Assembly (NCBI RefSeq): GCF_026242055.1
Contig: NZ_JAPJDL010000001.1
Location: forward strand, 248,001-312,000
DNA: 64,000 nt
Source: Lentzea sp. NEAU-D7
GTDB taxonomy: Bacteria > Actinomycetota > Actinomycetes > Mycobacteriales > Pseudonocardiaceae
Reading direction: 5' to 3'
Positions 1-7,815 of this stretch are shown piece by piece. Under the pieces are notes generated by a model, which was not told the origin of the DNA, made no database searches, and saw nothing but the letters and a program-made list of their open reading frames with translations. How positions within the stretch are numbered: position 1 is the first letter of the stretch; each line of letters starts with the position of its first letter. A program made the position numbers and the translations under genes.

Positions 1-2
1 CA

Positions 3-299
3 CCGCTGCTGCCGCTGAAGAAGCTGTCCTGGACCCTCGTGGGCGGGCTCGCGGTGCTCGAACTGGGCCTGCTGGTGCAGGCGGTCGTCGGCATCGTGTC
101 GATGCTCGGCACCGACCGCGACATCGAGCGCTGGTCGTTCGTCGGCTACCTGCTGGGTCCGGTGGTGATCCTGCCCGTGGCGGCCCTCTGGGCGGCCGCC
201 GAGCGCACCCGGTGGAGCGCCGGCGTGCTGGTGGTCGCGTTCCTCAGCGTGCCGGTGATGATCCTGCGTCTCGGCCAGGTCTGGGCAGGCCATGCCTGA
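3..299 (+). CDS. Partial small membrane protein (5' end outside window)
   Basis: The reading frame is already open at the left edge, so the true start is probably upstream; a GTG at 39 is only an internal candidate. The visible 98 residues have three hydrophobic stretches (about GGLAVLELGLLVQAVVGIV, the YLLGPVVILPVAALWAA stretch and VLVVAFLSVPVMIL), so it is an integral membrane protein. It overlaps the next gene by 8 bases, so the two are translationally coupled and probably act together. I do not recognise a family; function unknown. Confidence 0.6.
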   Translation, partial: PLLPLKKLSWTLVGGLAVLELGLLVQAVVGIVSMLGTDRDIERWSFVGYLLGPVVILPVAALWAAAERTRWSAGVLVVAFLSVPVMILRLGQVWAGHA

Positions 300-666
300 C
301 ACCCGCCAGGGCCCCGGCCGGATGCTGATCACCGTCTACGGCGTCTTCGCCCTCGCCGCCACGTCCCGTTCGGCCGTGCAGATCGCCACCCGCTTCTCCG
401 ACGCACCGGTCGCGTACGTGCTGTCGGCGTTCGCCGCCGTCGTCTACGTGCTGGCCACCATCGCCCTCGCGCGGGACAGCCGCCGGATCGCGTACGTCGC
501 GTGCTCCGTCGAGCTCACCGGCGTGCTGCTGGTCGGTGCGGCGAGCCTCGTGCTGCCGCGGGCGTTCCCGGACGCGACCGTGTGGTCGTCCTTCGGCATC
601 GGCTACGGGTTCGTGCCACTGGTGCTGCCGGTCCTCGGCCTGTGGTGGCTGCGCAAGACCGCGTGA
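292..666 (+). CDS. Small integral membrane protein
   Basis: 124 residues starting at ATG 292, inside the end of the preceding membrane protein gene. Four hydrophobic helices are visible (around residues 12-30, 40-60, 67-87 and 98-118), separated by short charged loops, and the protein ends with a basic tail (WLRKTA). Together with its upstream neighbour it looks like a two-gene module of actinobacterial membrane proteins. There is no recognisable catalytic motif and no function can be assigned. Confidence 0.6.
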   Translation: MPDTRQGPGRMLITVYGVFALAATSRSAVQIATRFSDAPVAYVLSAFAAVVYVLATIALARDSRRIAYVACSVELTGVLLVGAASLVLPRAFPDATVWSSFGIGYGFVPLVLPVLGLWWLRKTA

Positions 667-740
667 GCCTGCTCGACGGCTTCAGCAGCGCGTTCGGCAC
701 GACCTGACCGGCCGTGATCGGCAGGTCGCACGATCTGGGC

Positions 741-803
741 GTTCTCTGTGAAAGCACCGGCGCCACCGCGGTCGGAGGCCGAATTCTCCGGGTTCTCACA
801 GAA
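741..803 (+). promoter_or_regulatory. Repeated GTTCTC-NNN-GAA motif upstream of the ABC/two-component operon
   Basis: Two copies of GTTCTC-N3-GAA (741-752 and 792-803) lie 43-105 bases upstream of the ABC ATPase start. The whole downstream operon ends in an OmpR-type regulator, whose family usually binds direct repeats, so these are candidate autoregulatory sites. The spacing (51 bases) is longer than typical, so this is weak. Confidence 0.25.
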
Positions 804-845
804 GCTCCCAGGGATCGGTCAGACCGGGTCGCGAGGCTCGGTGCC

Positions 846-1760
846 ATGACGATGATCGATGTGCGGGGGCTGACCAAGCGGTACGGCCTCGACACCGTGG
901 TGGACGACCTGTCGTTCACCGTCGAGGCCGGTCAGGTGACCGGGTTCCTCGGGCCGAACGGCGCGGGCAAGTCCACGACCATGAAGGTGATCCTCGGGCT
1001 GGCCTCGCCCACCGCGGGTTCGGTGACCATCGGCGGGCGCCGCTACCGCGACCTGCCCGTGCCGCTGGAGGAGGTCGGCGCGCTGCTCGACGCCGGAGCG
1101 GTGCACGGCGGGCGGAAGGCCCGCGACCACCTGCTGGCGCTCGCCGCCGGCAACGGGCTGCCGCGGCGCCGGGTGGACGAGGTGCTCGCCAGGACGGGGC
1201 TGGAAAGCGTGGCGCACAAGCGCGCGGGCGGGTTCTCGCTCGGCATGCGGCAGCGGCTCGGCATCGCGGCGGCGCTGCTCGGCGACCCGCGGGTGCTGAT
1301 CTTCGACGAACCGGTGAACGGGCTCGACCCCGAGGGCATCCGCTGGATCCGCGACTTCATGCGGTCCCTGGCGGCCGAGGGGCGCGCGGTGCTGGTCTCC
1401 AGCCACCTCATGAACGAGATGGCGCAGACCGCCGACCACCTGGTCGTGATCGGCCGCGGCCGGCTCATCGCCGACACGGGCGTGGCCGAGTTCCTGCGCG
1501 GCCGCGGTGAGGGCACGGTGCTCGTCCGCACGCCCGAGCCGGCCGAGTTCGCGCTGCGGCTGACGGCGACCGGCGCCGCGGTGCGGGAGGGGCCCGGCTC
1601 GGCGCTGGTGGTCTCCGGGCTGGCGAGCGAGGAGATCGGCAAGCTCGCCGCCTACCACGGCACCGTGCTCAGCGAGCTCACTCCGCAGCGGCCCTCGCTG
1701 GAGGACGCCTTCATGGAGCTGACCAAGGACAGCGTCGAGTATCAGGGGGTGACCGCATGA
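846..1760 (+). CDS. ABC transporter ATP-binding protein
   Basis: 304 residues from ATG 846. Walker A GPNGAGKST lies at residues 36-44, followed by the ABC signature (SLGMRQR, about 131) and Walker B (VLIFDEP, about 150), then a C-terminal extension of about 90 residues typical of the CcmA/DrrA-like exporter ATPases. The frame is open further upstream to 714, but the family N-terminus (MIDVRGLTKRYG) begins here. It overlaps the permease gene by 4 bases (ATGA). It is probably the engine of a drug, lipid or peptide exporter; substrate unknown. The coupled two-component system suggests envelope-stress or antimicrobial-response control. Confidence 0.9.
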   Translation: MTMIDVRGLTKRYGLDTVVDDLSFTVEAGQVTGFLGPNGAGKSTTMKVILGLASPTAGSVTIGGRRYRDLPVPLEEVGALLDAGAVHGGRKARDHLLALAAGNGLPRRRVDEVLARTGLESVAHKRAGGFSLGMRQRLGIAAALLGDPRVLIFDEPVNGLDPEGIRWIRDFMRSLAAEGRAVLVSSHLMNEMAQTADHLVVIGRGRLIADTGVAEFLRGRGEGTVLVRTPEPAEFALRLTATGAAVREGPGSALVVSGLASEEIGKLAAYHGTVLSELTPQRPSLEDAFMELTKDSVEYQGVTA

Positions 1761-2545
1761 GTGCGCGGACGGTCTTCTTCGGCAACGCCCTGCACGCGGA
1801 ATGGGTGAAGCTGCGCAGCCTGCGGTCCACCTGGTACACGCTCGCCTGCCTGTTCGGCGTCGGCCTCGGCATCACGATCCTCGCGACGGGACGGGCGGGT
1901 GAGGTGTACGGGAGCGCGTCGGCCGCCGAACGGCTGGCGTGGGACCCGACCGAGCGCAGCCTGACCGCGTACCTGGTGGCGCAGCTCGTCATCGGCGTGC
2001 TCGGGACGCTGGTCGTGACGTCCGAGTACGCGACCGGGCTGGTGCGCACGTCGCTGGCGGTCACTCCGCGCAGGCACCGGTTGCTGGCGGCCAAGGTCGT
2101 GGTCGCCACCGGTGTCGCCGTGGTGGCGGGCCAGGTGCTGATGTTCGCCACCTTCCTGCTCGGCCAGTCCCTCTTCGCCGCTCAGAACGTGCCGCACGCG
2201 CGGCTCGGCGACCCCGGCGTGCTCTCCGCCGTCGTGGGCGGCGGGCTCTACCTCGCGGCGATCGCGCTGCTCGCGATCGGCCTCGGCACGATCATGCGCG
2301 CGACGGCGGGCGCGCTCACCACGCTGGTGGGCATCGTGTTCCTGGTGCCCGCGCTGGCCGGTCTGTTCCCGTCGTGGTTCCAGGGCCTGCTCGACTTCTG
2401 GCCGACGCAGGGCGCCGCCGCGGTGTTCGCGACGGTGCCGAACCCCGACCACCCGCATCCCTGGCTGAACCTGGGCGGGATGTGCCTCGGTGTCGGCATC
2501 GTGCTGGCCGCCGCGTTCGTCGTCTTCCACCGGCGTGACGTGTGA
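1757..2545 (+). CDS. ABC transporter permease (ABC-2 type)
   Basis: 262 residues with about six hydrophobic segments and the N-terminal ALHAEWVKLRSLRSTWY element seen in ABC-2 permeases that pair with CcmA-like ATPases. The start ATG 1757 overlaps the ATPase stop (ATGA). The protein ends in a short charged tail (FHRRDV). With the ATPase it forms the transport unit in the cytoplasmic membrane. The substrate cannot be inferred from sequence. Confidence 0.85.
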   Translation: MSARTVFFGNALHAEWVKLRSLRSTWYTLACLFGVGLGITILATGRAGEVYGSASAAERLAWDPTERSLTAYLVAQLVIGVLGTLVVTSEYATGLVRTSLAVTPRRHRLLAAKVVVATGVAVVAGQVLMFATFLLGQSLFAAQNVPHARLGDPGVLSAVVGGGLYLAAIALLAIGLGTIMRATAGALTTLVGIVFLVPALAGLFPSWFQGLLDFWPTQGAAAVFATVPNPDHPHPWLNLGGMCLGVGIVLAAAFVVFHRRDV

Positions 2546-3669
2546 TGGCGGCGCGGCGGGACGTGTGGCGGGGCGTGACGGCGGCGGCCGCGGCGCTGAC
2601 CGCCATGGGGGCCACCGCCGCGGCCGGGCTGCTGCTCCTCGACGCCGGCCGGTTCGGCGGGTTCGGCCGGTTGACCGCGGCCGTGGTCGCGATGGCCGTG
2701 GGTGGCTCGGCCGAGTTCGGTGCCGTCCCCTCGGGTGGCACGCCGATCTCCGTGCGGGGCAGCGTCGGCGTGATGCCGCTGGGGGTCGCGCTGGCCGGCG
2801 CCGTGGTGCTGGGCTGGTTGCTGCTGCGTCGCTGGGACGGGTTGCTCGTCCGCGGCGCGGCGGCGGCCGTGGCCTTCCCGGCCGGCGCGGTGGCGGTCGC
2901 GCTGCTGGCCCGGGGCGACGTGAGGCCACCGGGTGGAACGGCGGCCGGTGGGATCTCCGGTGTCTGCGGGCTGCCCGCGATCGGACCGCTGGGCCGGGGC
3001 AGGTCCCTCGACGCGCTGGGCGTCGGGTTCACCGTGCCCGTCTGGCCGGTGCTGGCCGGGGCGGTGGCCTGGGTGCTCGTCGTCGGCGGCGTGTGCTGGC
3101 TGGTCGCGCGGTTCCGGTTCGCCGTGCGCGGCGCGTTGTGGGTCGCGGGCGGCCTCGCCGCCGCGTGCCTGCTCGTCGCGTGGGCGTGGGGTGGTCCGGC
3201 TGCGGCGGGCGGTGTCCTGTTCTTCTTGCCGCACCTGGTGTCCGGCGTGCTGACGCTCGGTCTGGGGGTGCCGTGGACGGTCAGTGCGGACGGCGCGCTC
3301 GCCTGCGTCCTGGACGGCGCCGCGCCACCCGCGCCGGGCGGACCGCTGACGTGGGTGGCGGCGGCCGTGTTGCTGGCGCTCGGAGCCCTGGCCGGCCGGG
3401 GTGGCGATCCGCTGCGCAGGGCCGCGTGGCTGGGCGCGGCGGTGGGTGTCGCGCTGGGTGGCCTGGCGTTGTTGTCGCAGGTGTCGGTGCGACTCGGCAT
3501 CGGCGCGTTCGGGCTCTCGGTGCCGGTGCTCGACGCGGGGCTGGCGGCGAACCCCCTGGCCGCGTTGGCGTTCGGGAGTGCGGGCGGCGCCGCGGCGGGC
3601 CTGCTCGCCGGAGGGCTTCTCAGGTTGGCCTCCGTATCGTGGCCCGCGTGGAGGGATCGGGCCAGGTGA
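2545..3669 (+). CDS. Streptophobe-like polytopic membrane protein
   Basis: 374 residues, Ala/Gly/Val/Leu rich, with about eight to ten hydrophobic helices. The N-terminal half (VVAMAVGGS, then SGGTPISVRGSVGVMPLGV) resembles the actinobacterial streptophobe family, whose function is unknown, though at 374 residues it is shorter than many members. ATG 2545 overlaps the permease stop by one base; a GTG at 2542 is an alternative start. It sits between an ABC exporter and a two-component system in one operon, so it may be an accessory membrane or sensing component. Confidence 0.65.
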   Translation: MAARRDVWRGVTAAAAALTAMGATAAAGLLLLDAGRFGGFGRLTAAVVAMAVGGSAEFGAVPSGGTPISVRGSVGVMPLGVALAGAVVLGWLLLRRWDGLLVRGAAAAVAFPAGAVAVALLARGDVRPPGGTAAGGISGVCGLPAIGPLGRGRSLDALGVGFTVPVWPVLAGAVAWVLVVGGVCWLVARFRFAVRGALWVAGGLAAACLLVAWAWGGPAAAGGVLFFLPHLVSGVLTLGLGVPWTVSADGALACVLDGAAPPAPGGPLTWVAAAVLLALGALAGRGGDPLRRAAWLGAAVGVALGGLALLSQVSVRLGIGAFGLSVPVLDAGLAANPLAALAFGSAGGAAAGLLAGGLLRLASVSWPAWRDRAR

Positions 3670-4358
3670 CGACGCTGCTGGTGGTGGACGACGAGGCCAC
3701 CGTGCGCGAGCTGCTGTCCGCGACGCTGCGCTTCGCGGGATTCCAGGTGACGTCCGCGGCGACCGGTGCCGAGGCGGTCGCCGCCGCCACCGAGGAACCG
3801 CCCGACCTCGTGCTGCTCGACGTGATGCTGCCCGACGTGGACGGGTTCGAGGTGGTCCGGCGGCTGCGCGAGCAGCGCGCGGAGGGCCGCCGCGGGCCCG
3901 TGCCCGTCCTGTTCCTCACCGCCAGGGACCGCAAGGCGGACAAGGTCACCGGGCTGTCGCTGGGCGCCGACGACTACGTGACCAAGCCGTTCGACCTGGA
4001 GGAGCTGATCGCCCGGATCCGGGCGATCCTGCGCCGCACCTCCGGCCACCGGGAGGGCCTGCTGACCGTGGGCGCGCTCGTGCTCGACACCGGGGGTCAT
4101 CGGGTGACCAGGGCCGGGCAGCCCGTCCGGGTGTCGCCCACGGAGTTCCGGCTGCTGCGCTACCTGATGGAGAACGCCGGGCGCGTGGTGTCCAAGGCGC
4201 AGATCCTCGACCGCGTGTGGCGCTACGACTTCGGCGGCGACGCCGGCATCGTGGACACCTACATCTCGTACCTGCGGCGCAAGATCGACGCCGAGGACCC
4301 CAAGTTGATCCACACCGTGCACGGCGTGGGGTACGTGATGCGGGATCCCGACGCGTGA
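3666..4358 (+). CDS. OmpR/PhoB-family response regulator
   Basis: 230 residues. Receiver domain residues 1-120: acidic pocket D8/D9, phosphoacceptor D52 (LLDVMLPD), T85 and K107 (VTKPF). The C-terminal winged helix (about 130-228) contains the RVSPTEFRLLRYL and the VDTYISYLRRKI elements. GTG 3666 is preferred because GGAGGG lies about 9 bases upstream and it overlaps the preceding stop as GTGA; the frame itself extends far upstream. It is phosphorylated by the histidine kinase encoded next and probably regulates this operon. Confidence 0.92.
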   Translation: MTTLLVVDDEATVRELLSATLRFAGFQVTSAATGAEAVAAATEEPPDLVLLDVMLPDVDGFEVVRRLREQRAEGRRGPVPVLFLTARDRKADKVTGLSLGADDYVTKPFDLEELIARIRAILRRTSGHREGLLTVGALVLDTGGHRVTRAGQPVRVSPTEFRLLRYLMENAGRVVSKAQILDRVWRYDFGGDAGIVDTYISYLRRKIDAEDPKLIHTVHGVGYVMRDPDA

Positions 4359-5818
4359 GGCGCGTGCTGGGCGGGCTTTCCCTGCGCACCAGGCTGTTGC
4401 TGCTCACCGCGAGCCTGCTCCTCGCCGGGCTGGGCCTGATCGGCGCGGTCGTGTCCGACCAGCTGGAGCGCTACCAGCTCGACCGGATCGACGGTCAGCT
4501 GCGCTCGCTCGGCGAGATCCTGTCGAGCGTGCCCTCCGCCGGGCCGCTCGACACCGCCGGCAGCACGCCCCGGCCGGACCTCCTCGACCCCGCCCTGCGT
4601 CTTGTCGGCGCGCCCTACCTCGTGTACCTGGGCCCGGACGGCACCGTGGTGGGCGGTCTGCACACCAGCCGCCTGGACGGCGCCTCGCTTCCCGGCCCCG
4701 GAGATCTGCGCACGGTGCCCACCGACGGCGACCCGGTCGAGCTGCGCGCCGCGGACGGCTCGGGGCGCTGGCGCGCGACCGCGCGGCCGACCACCGGGTG
4801 GGACGGGGTGGTCGTCGTCGCGGCGTCGCTGGCCGAGGCCGACGCCACCACCGCCCGGCTCCGCACGACGAGCCTGATCAGCGGCGCGGTGCTGCTGGCG
4901 CTGCTGACGGCGGTCGGCTGGTTCGCCCTGGGACGGGGTCTGGGGCCGCTGCGCCGGATCGAGCACACCGCCGCCGCGATCGCCGACGGCGACCTCACCC
5001 GGCGCGTGCCCCTCCTCGCGGCACCGACCACGGAGATCGGGCACCTGGCCACTTCGCTCAACACCATGCTCGGGCAGCTCGAGCGAGCCTTCGCCGACCG
5101 GTCCGCCGCCGAGGCCCGCATGCGGACGTTCCTCTCGGACGTGAGCCACGAGCTGCGCACCCCGTTGTTCGGCATCAAGGGCTCGACCGAGCTGTACCGG
5201 ATGGGCGGGATGCCCGAACGCGCCGACGTGGACGAGGCGATGCTCCGCATCGACCGCGAAGCCACCCGGCTCACCGGCCTCACCGAGGACCTGCTCCTGC
5301 TGGCCCGGCTGGACGAGGCGCCGCAGGCCCAGCTGGACCGCGCACCGATGGACCTGCGCACCCTGGCCAACGACGCCCGGCACGACCTGCGCGGCCTCGA
5401 CCCGTCCCGCCCGGTCGAGCTCACCGGCCCCGCCGGGATCGGACCGCCGGGGCCTGCCCCCGTGCACGCCGACGAGGACGGACTGCGCCAGGTCGTCACC
5501 AACCTGATCGGCAACGCCGTCACCTACACGCCGCCGGGCACCGCGGTCCGGATCGGCGTGGGCACGGCGAACGGCCGCGCCGTGCTCGAGGTGGCCGACC
5601 GGGGTCCCGGTCTGCCCGCCGAGCAGGCGGCCCGCGTCTTCGACCGCTTCTACCGCGCCGACCACTCGCGCAACCGCGCGGAGGGCGCCAACGCCGGACT
5701 GGGCCTGGCGATCGCCCTCGCCCTGGCCCGCGCGCACGACGGGGACGTCGAGCTCGAGACGACCGTGGGCGAAGGCGCCTGCTTCCGCCTCGTGCTGCCG
5801 CTGCTCGACCGGCAGTGA
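4355..5818 (+). CDS. Sensor histidine kinase
   Basis: 487 residues from GTG 4355 (GTGA overlap with the regulator). There are two transmembrane helices (about 12-33 and 170-190) flanking an extracytoplasmic sensor of about 135 residues, then HAMP, then HisKA with the phospho-His in SDVSHELRTPL, then an HATPase_c domain with N-box NLIGNAVTYTPPG, G1 DRGPGLP, F-box FDRFYRAD and G2 GLGLAIALA. All catalytic boxes are intact. It is an orthodox kinase partner of the OmpR regulator; the ligand is unknown. It runs tail-to-tail into the FHA gene with no gap. Confidence 0.92.
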   Translation: MRRVLGGLSLRTRLLLLTASLLLAGLGLIGAVVSDQLERYQLDRIDGQLRSLGEILSSVPSAGPLDTAGSTPRPDLLDPALRLVGAPYLVYLGPDGTVVGGLHTSRLDGASLPGPGDLRTVPTDGDPVELRAADGSGRWRATARPTTGWDGVVVVAASLAEADATTARLRTTSLISGAVLLALLTAVGWFALGRGLGPLRRIEHTAAAIADGDLTRRVPLLAAPTTEIGHLATSLNTMLGQLERAFADRSAAEARMRTFLSDVSHELRTPLFGIKGSTELYRMGGMPERADVDEAMLRIDREATRLTGLTEDLLLLARLDEAPQAQLDRAPMDLRTLANDARHDLRGLDPSRPVELTGPAGIGPPGPAPVHADEDGLRQVVTNLIGNAVTYTPPGTAVRIGVGTANGRAVLEVADRGPGLPAEQAARVFDRFYRADHSRNRAEGANAGLGLAIALALARAHDGDVELETTVGEGACFRLVLPLLDRQ

Positions 5819-6298
5819 TCAGGAGCAGGGGCTCGCAGCCGGTTCCGGCGCGATGTCGCGGGCGAACTCGGCCAGGACCGGGCGGTGCGCCCCGCCGATC
5901 GCCGCGGAAGGTCGGGGCGAGGGAAGAGCCGTTTCCCAGTCGGGCAGGCGGAGCAGCCGCGGCCCGCTCGTCACCGGCGGCGAGCGGAAGGTCATCCGGT
6001 GGTCGCCGATCCAGATCGTGTCGCCGTCGTGCAGCACGGCGCTGTCGACGGGAGTGCGGTTGAGATAGGTGCCGTTGAGCGAGCCGAGGTCCGTGAGGAC
6101 GACCGCGTTGCCCTCGCGGCGCAGTTCCGCGTGGCGGCGGGAGACGGTGATGTCGTCGAGAACGACGCCGCAGCCGCGATCACGGCCGATGACGACGACC
6201 GGCTCGGTCAGCGCGACGGTGACCGGGTCGCGGCCTTCGACCGTCAGCGACGGCGTCGCGACGCCGGTAGGCCTGGTGTCCGTGGTGTCACCGATCAT
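5819..6298 (-). CDS. FHA-domain protein
   Basis: 159 residues from ATG 6298; the frame is open upstream but the FHA fold starts just after this methionine. The FHA core is residues 20-100: GRDRGCGVVLDDITVSRRHAEL contains the conserved R, S and H for phosphothreonine binding, followed by DLGSLNGTYLN and the strand TIWIGDHRMTF. The N-terminal 20 residues contain several Thr (DTTDTRPTG) that could be phosphorylated by Ser/Thr kinases, as in GarA/Wag31-type signalling. The Pro-rich C-terminal tail has no recognised domain. It is divergent from the BtrH-like gene. Partner kinase unknown. Confidence 0.88.
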   Translation of the reverse strand: MIGDTTDTRPTGVATPSLTVEGRDPVTVALTEPVVVIGRDRGCGVVLDDITVSRRHAELRREGNAVVLTDLGSLNGTYLNRTPVDSAVLHDGDTIWIGDHRMTFRSPPVTSGPRLLRLPDWETALPSPRPSAAIGGAHRPVLAEFARDIAPEPAASPCS

Positions 6299-6468
6299 GC
6301 CGTGCTCCCGCGGTTCCCTTCGTCGGACCGGACCAGTTCTGGCACTCTCCACGCCCGAGTGCCAAGTGTAGTGGGCGGTGACCGGTGCCAGGCGGTTGAC
6401 CCTCACACCGTGTGAGGGCCCAAGGTGGTCGGCCAGACCACCAGCCGCCACCAGCCCCCAGGAAGCAC

Positions 6469-7452
6469 ATGATCATCGCCAACGTCTCGTTGCCCGGCGG
6501 ACGGCACTGCGAAACCACCGCTCTCGGCGCGCTGCTGCACCACGCGGGCGTCGAGATCTCCGAGCCGATGCTGTTCGGCCTCGGCGAAGGGCTGGGCTTC
6601 GTCTACTGGGACGCCAAGCACCTGGATTTCCCGTTCGTCGGCGGTCGCGTCAAACCGATGGCGCTCACCCGTACCGCGGCCGACCGGCTGGGCCTGACGC
6701 TGCACGTCCAGCAGACGGCCTCGCCGCGCAAGGCGTGGCAGAACGTCGCCACCGCGCTCGCCGCTGGACGGCCCGTCGGGCTGCAGCTGGACTCGTACCA
6801 CCTGGACCACTTCACCGAGAAGGTCCACTTCGGAGGTCACTTCGTGGCCATGTACGGCTTCGACGAAGACCTCGCCCACCTCGTCGACACCGCCCAGCAG
6901 GGCGGCGCGGTGACGACCACATTGGCGAGCCTGGAACGGGCACGCGCCGAACGCGGACCGATGACCGCCCGCAACCTCTCCTACACCGTCACCGCTCCCG
7001 CCACCCGGCCCGATCTGGCCGCGGCCGTCCGGACCTCCATCGCCGGCAACGCGCGGGCCTTCCTGAACCCGCCCATCGCCAACCTCGGTCACCGCGGCAT
7101 TGCCAAGGCGGCCGGGCAGGTCACGCGCTGGCTCGACCGCTCCACCGACCCGGCCCGCGACTTGCCGCTGACCGGCACGCTGATGGAACGCGGCGGCACC
7201 GGCGGCGCGCTGTTCCGCGCCATGTACCGCGACTTCCTCGCCGAGTGCACCACCTTCGTCGACGACGACAACCTGCGTCTCGGTCACCGGCTGTACGCCG
7301 AGATCGTTCCACTGTGGACAGAAGTCGCGCGCCTCGTGGCGGACGCCGGGCGTACAGGAGACCAGGAACCCCTGAACCGCGCCTCGGCGATCCTCTTCGA
7401 CCTCGCGGAACGGGAACGCCGTGCGATGGAGGTCCTGGCCGGGACCACCTGA
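6469..7452 (+). CDS. BtrH-N/DUF4872-type protein (putative acyl/peptidyl transferase)
   Basis: 327 residues from ATG 6469, with AGGAAG 5 bases upstream. The N-terminal half matches the BtrH N-terminal fold: GGRHCETTALGALLHHAG with the expected nucleophilic Cys, then EPMLFGLGEGLGF and the GGHFVAMYGFDE segment with the likely catalytic His, then LVDTAQQGG. The C-terminal half is helical like DUF4872. BtrH itself transfers an acyl side chain from a carrier protein in butirosin biosynthesis. No carrier protein or aminoglycoside genes are adjacent, so the substrate is unknown. Confidence 0.72.
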   Translation: MIIANVSLPGGRHCETTALGALLHHAGVEISEPMLFGLGEGLGFVYWDAKHLDFPFVGGRVKPMALTRTAADRLGLTLHVQQTASPRKAWQNVATALAAGRPVGLQLDSYHLDHFTEKVHFGGHFVAMYGFDEDLAHLVDTAQQGGAVTTTLASLERARAERGPMTARNLSYTVTAPATRPDLAAAVRTSIAGNARAFLNPPIANLGHRGIAKAAGQVTRWLDRSTDPARDLPLTGTLMERGGTGGALFRAMYRDFLAECTTFVDDDNLRLGHRLYAEIVPLWTEVARLVADAGRTGDQEPLNRASAILFDLAERERRAMEVLAGTT

Positions 7453-7455
7453 GGC

Positions 7456-7477
7456 ACGTCACCGCACGGCGTGACGT
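7456..7477 (+). terminator. Hairpin just after the BtrH-like gene
   Basis: ACGTCAC (7456-7462) and GTGACGT (7471-7477) form a 7-bp stem with an 8-base loop, starting 4 bases after the stop codon. There is no T-tract, which is common in high-GC actinomycetes. Confidence 0.4.
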
Positions 7478-7717
7478 CGCGAAGGGAGTTCGGCCCCGTC
7501 TTTCGCGATAAACCGCGACACCGGCCGCCGAGAAGTACCGAAGATTCACGGTGATGAACCGGAAATGGTCCGCAGAGCCTCGCGGCGACCATCCCCTGTT
7601 CACAAGTATGACCATTCCGAATTGGTCGAACTTTCCGGTGATCAATTCGACGCGCAGTGACCTGCACATTCGATCCATTCGACTTCGAGCGGCCGCTGAC
7701 CTCGCACAATTTCCTCA

Positions 7718-7747
7718 TTGACCCGCCCTCGGAAGGCCTCCTAGCAT
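7718..7747 (+). promoter_or_regulatory. SigA-type promoter for the secreted lyase gene
   Basis: TTGACC (7718-7723), an 18-base spacer and TAGCAT (7742-7747) resemble a housekeeping -35/-10 pair. The predicted transcript start is near 7754, about 60 bases before ATG 7816. Confidence 0.4.
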
Positions 7748-7815
7748 CCGACGGGAAATGGCCCTCACATCCGGCCGCGAACTCTTTCTCGCTCAGTGTT
7801 GGAAGCGGAGTCTCC

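Larger units (their letters stand above)
7453..7815. other. 363-bp upstream region of the pectate-lyase-like gene
   Basis: No gene is visible. The region is noticeably less GC-rich than its neighbours. It holds the hairpin after the BtrH-like gene, an inverted repeat GAATTG (7619-7624) / CAATTC (7643-7648) that could be an operator, and a vegetative-type promoter at 7718-7747. Regulation by a sugar-responsive repressor would be plausible for a secreted polysaccharide lyase, but the binding protein is unknown. Confidence 0.45.

Noticed and set aside
714-845. Longer N-terminus for the ABC ATPase
   Set aside because: The frame is open, but the family N-terminus begins at ATG 846 and the upstream codons carry no conserved sequence.
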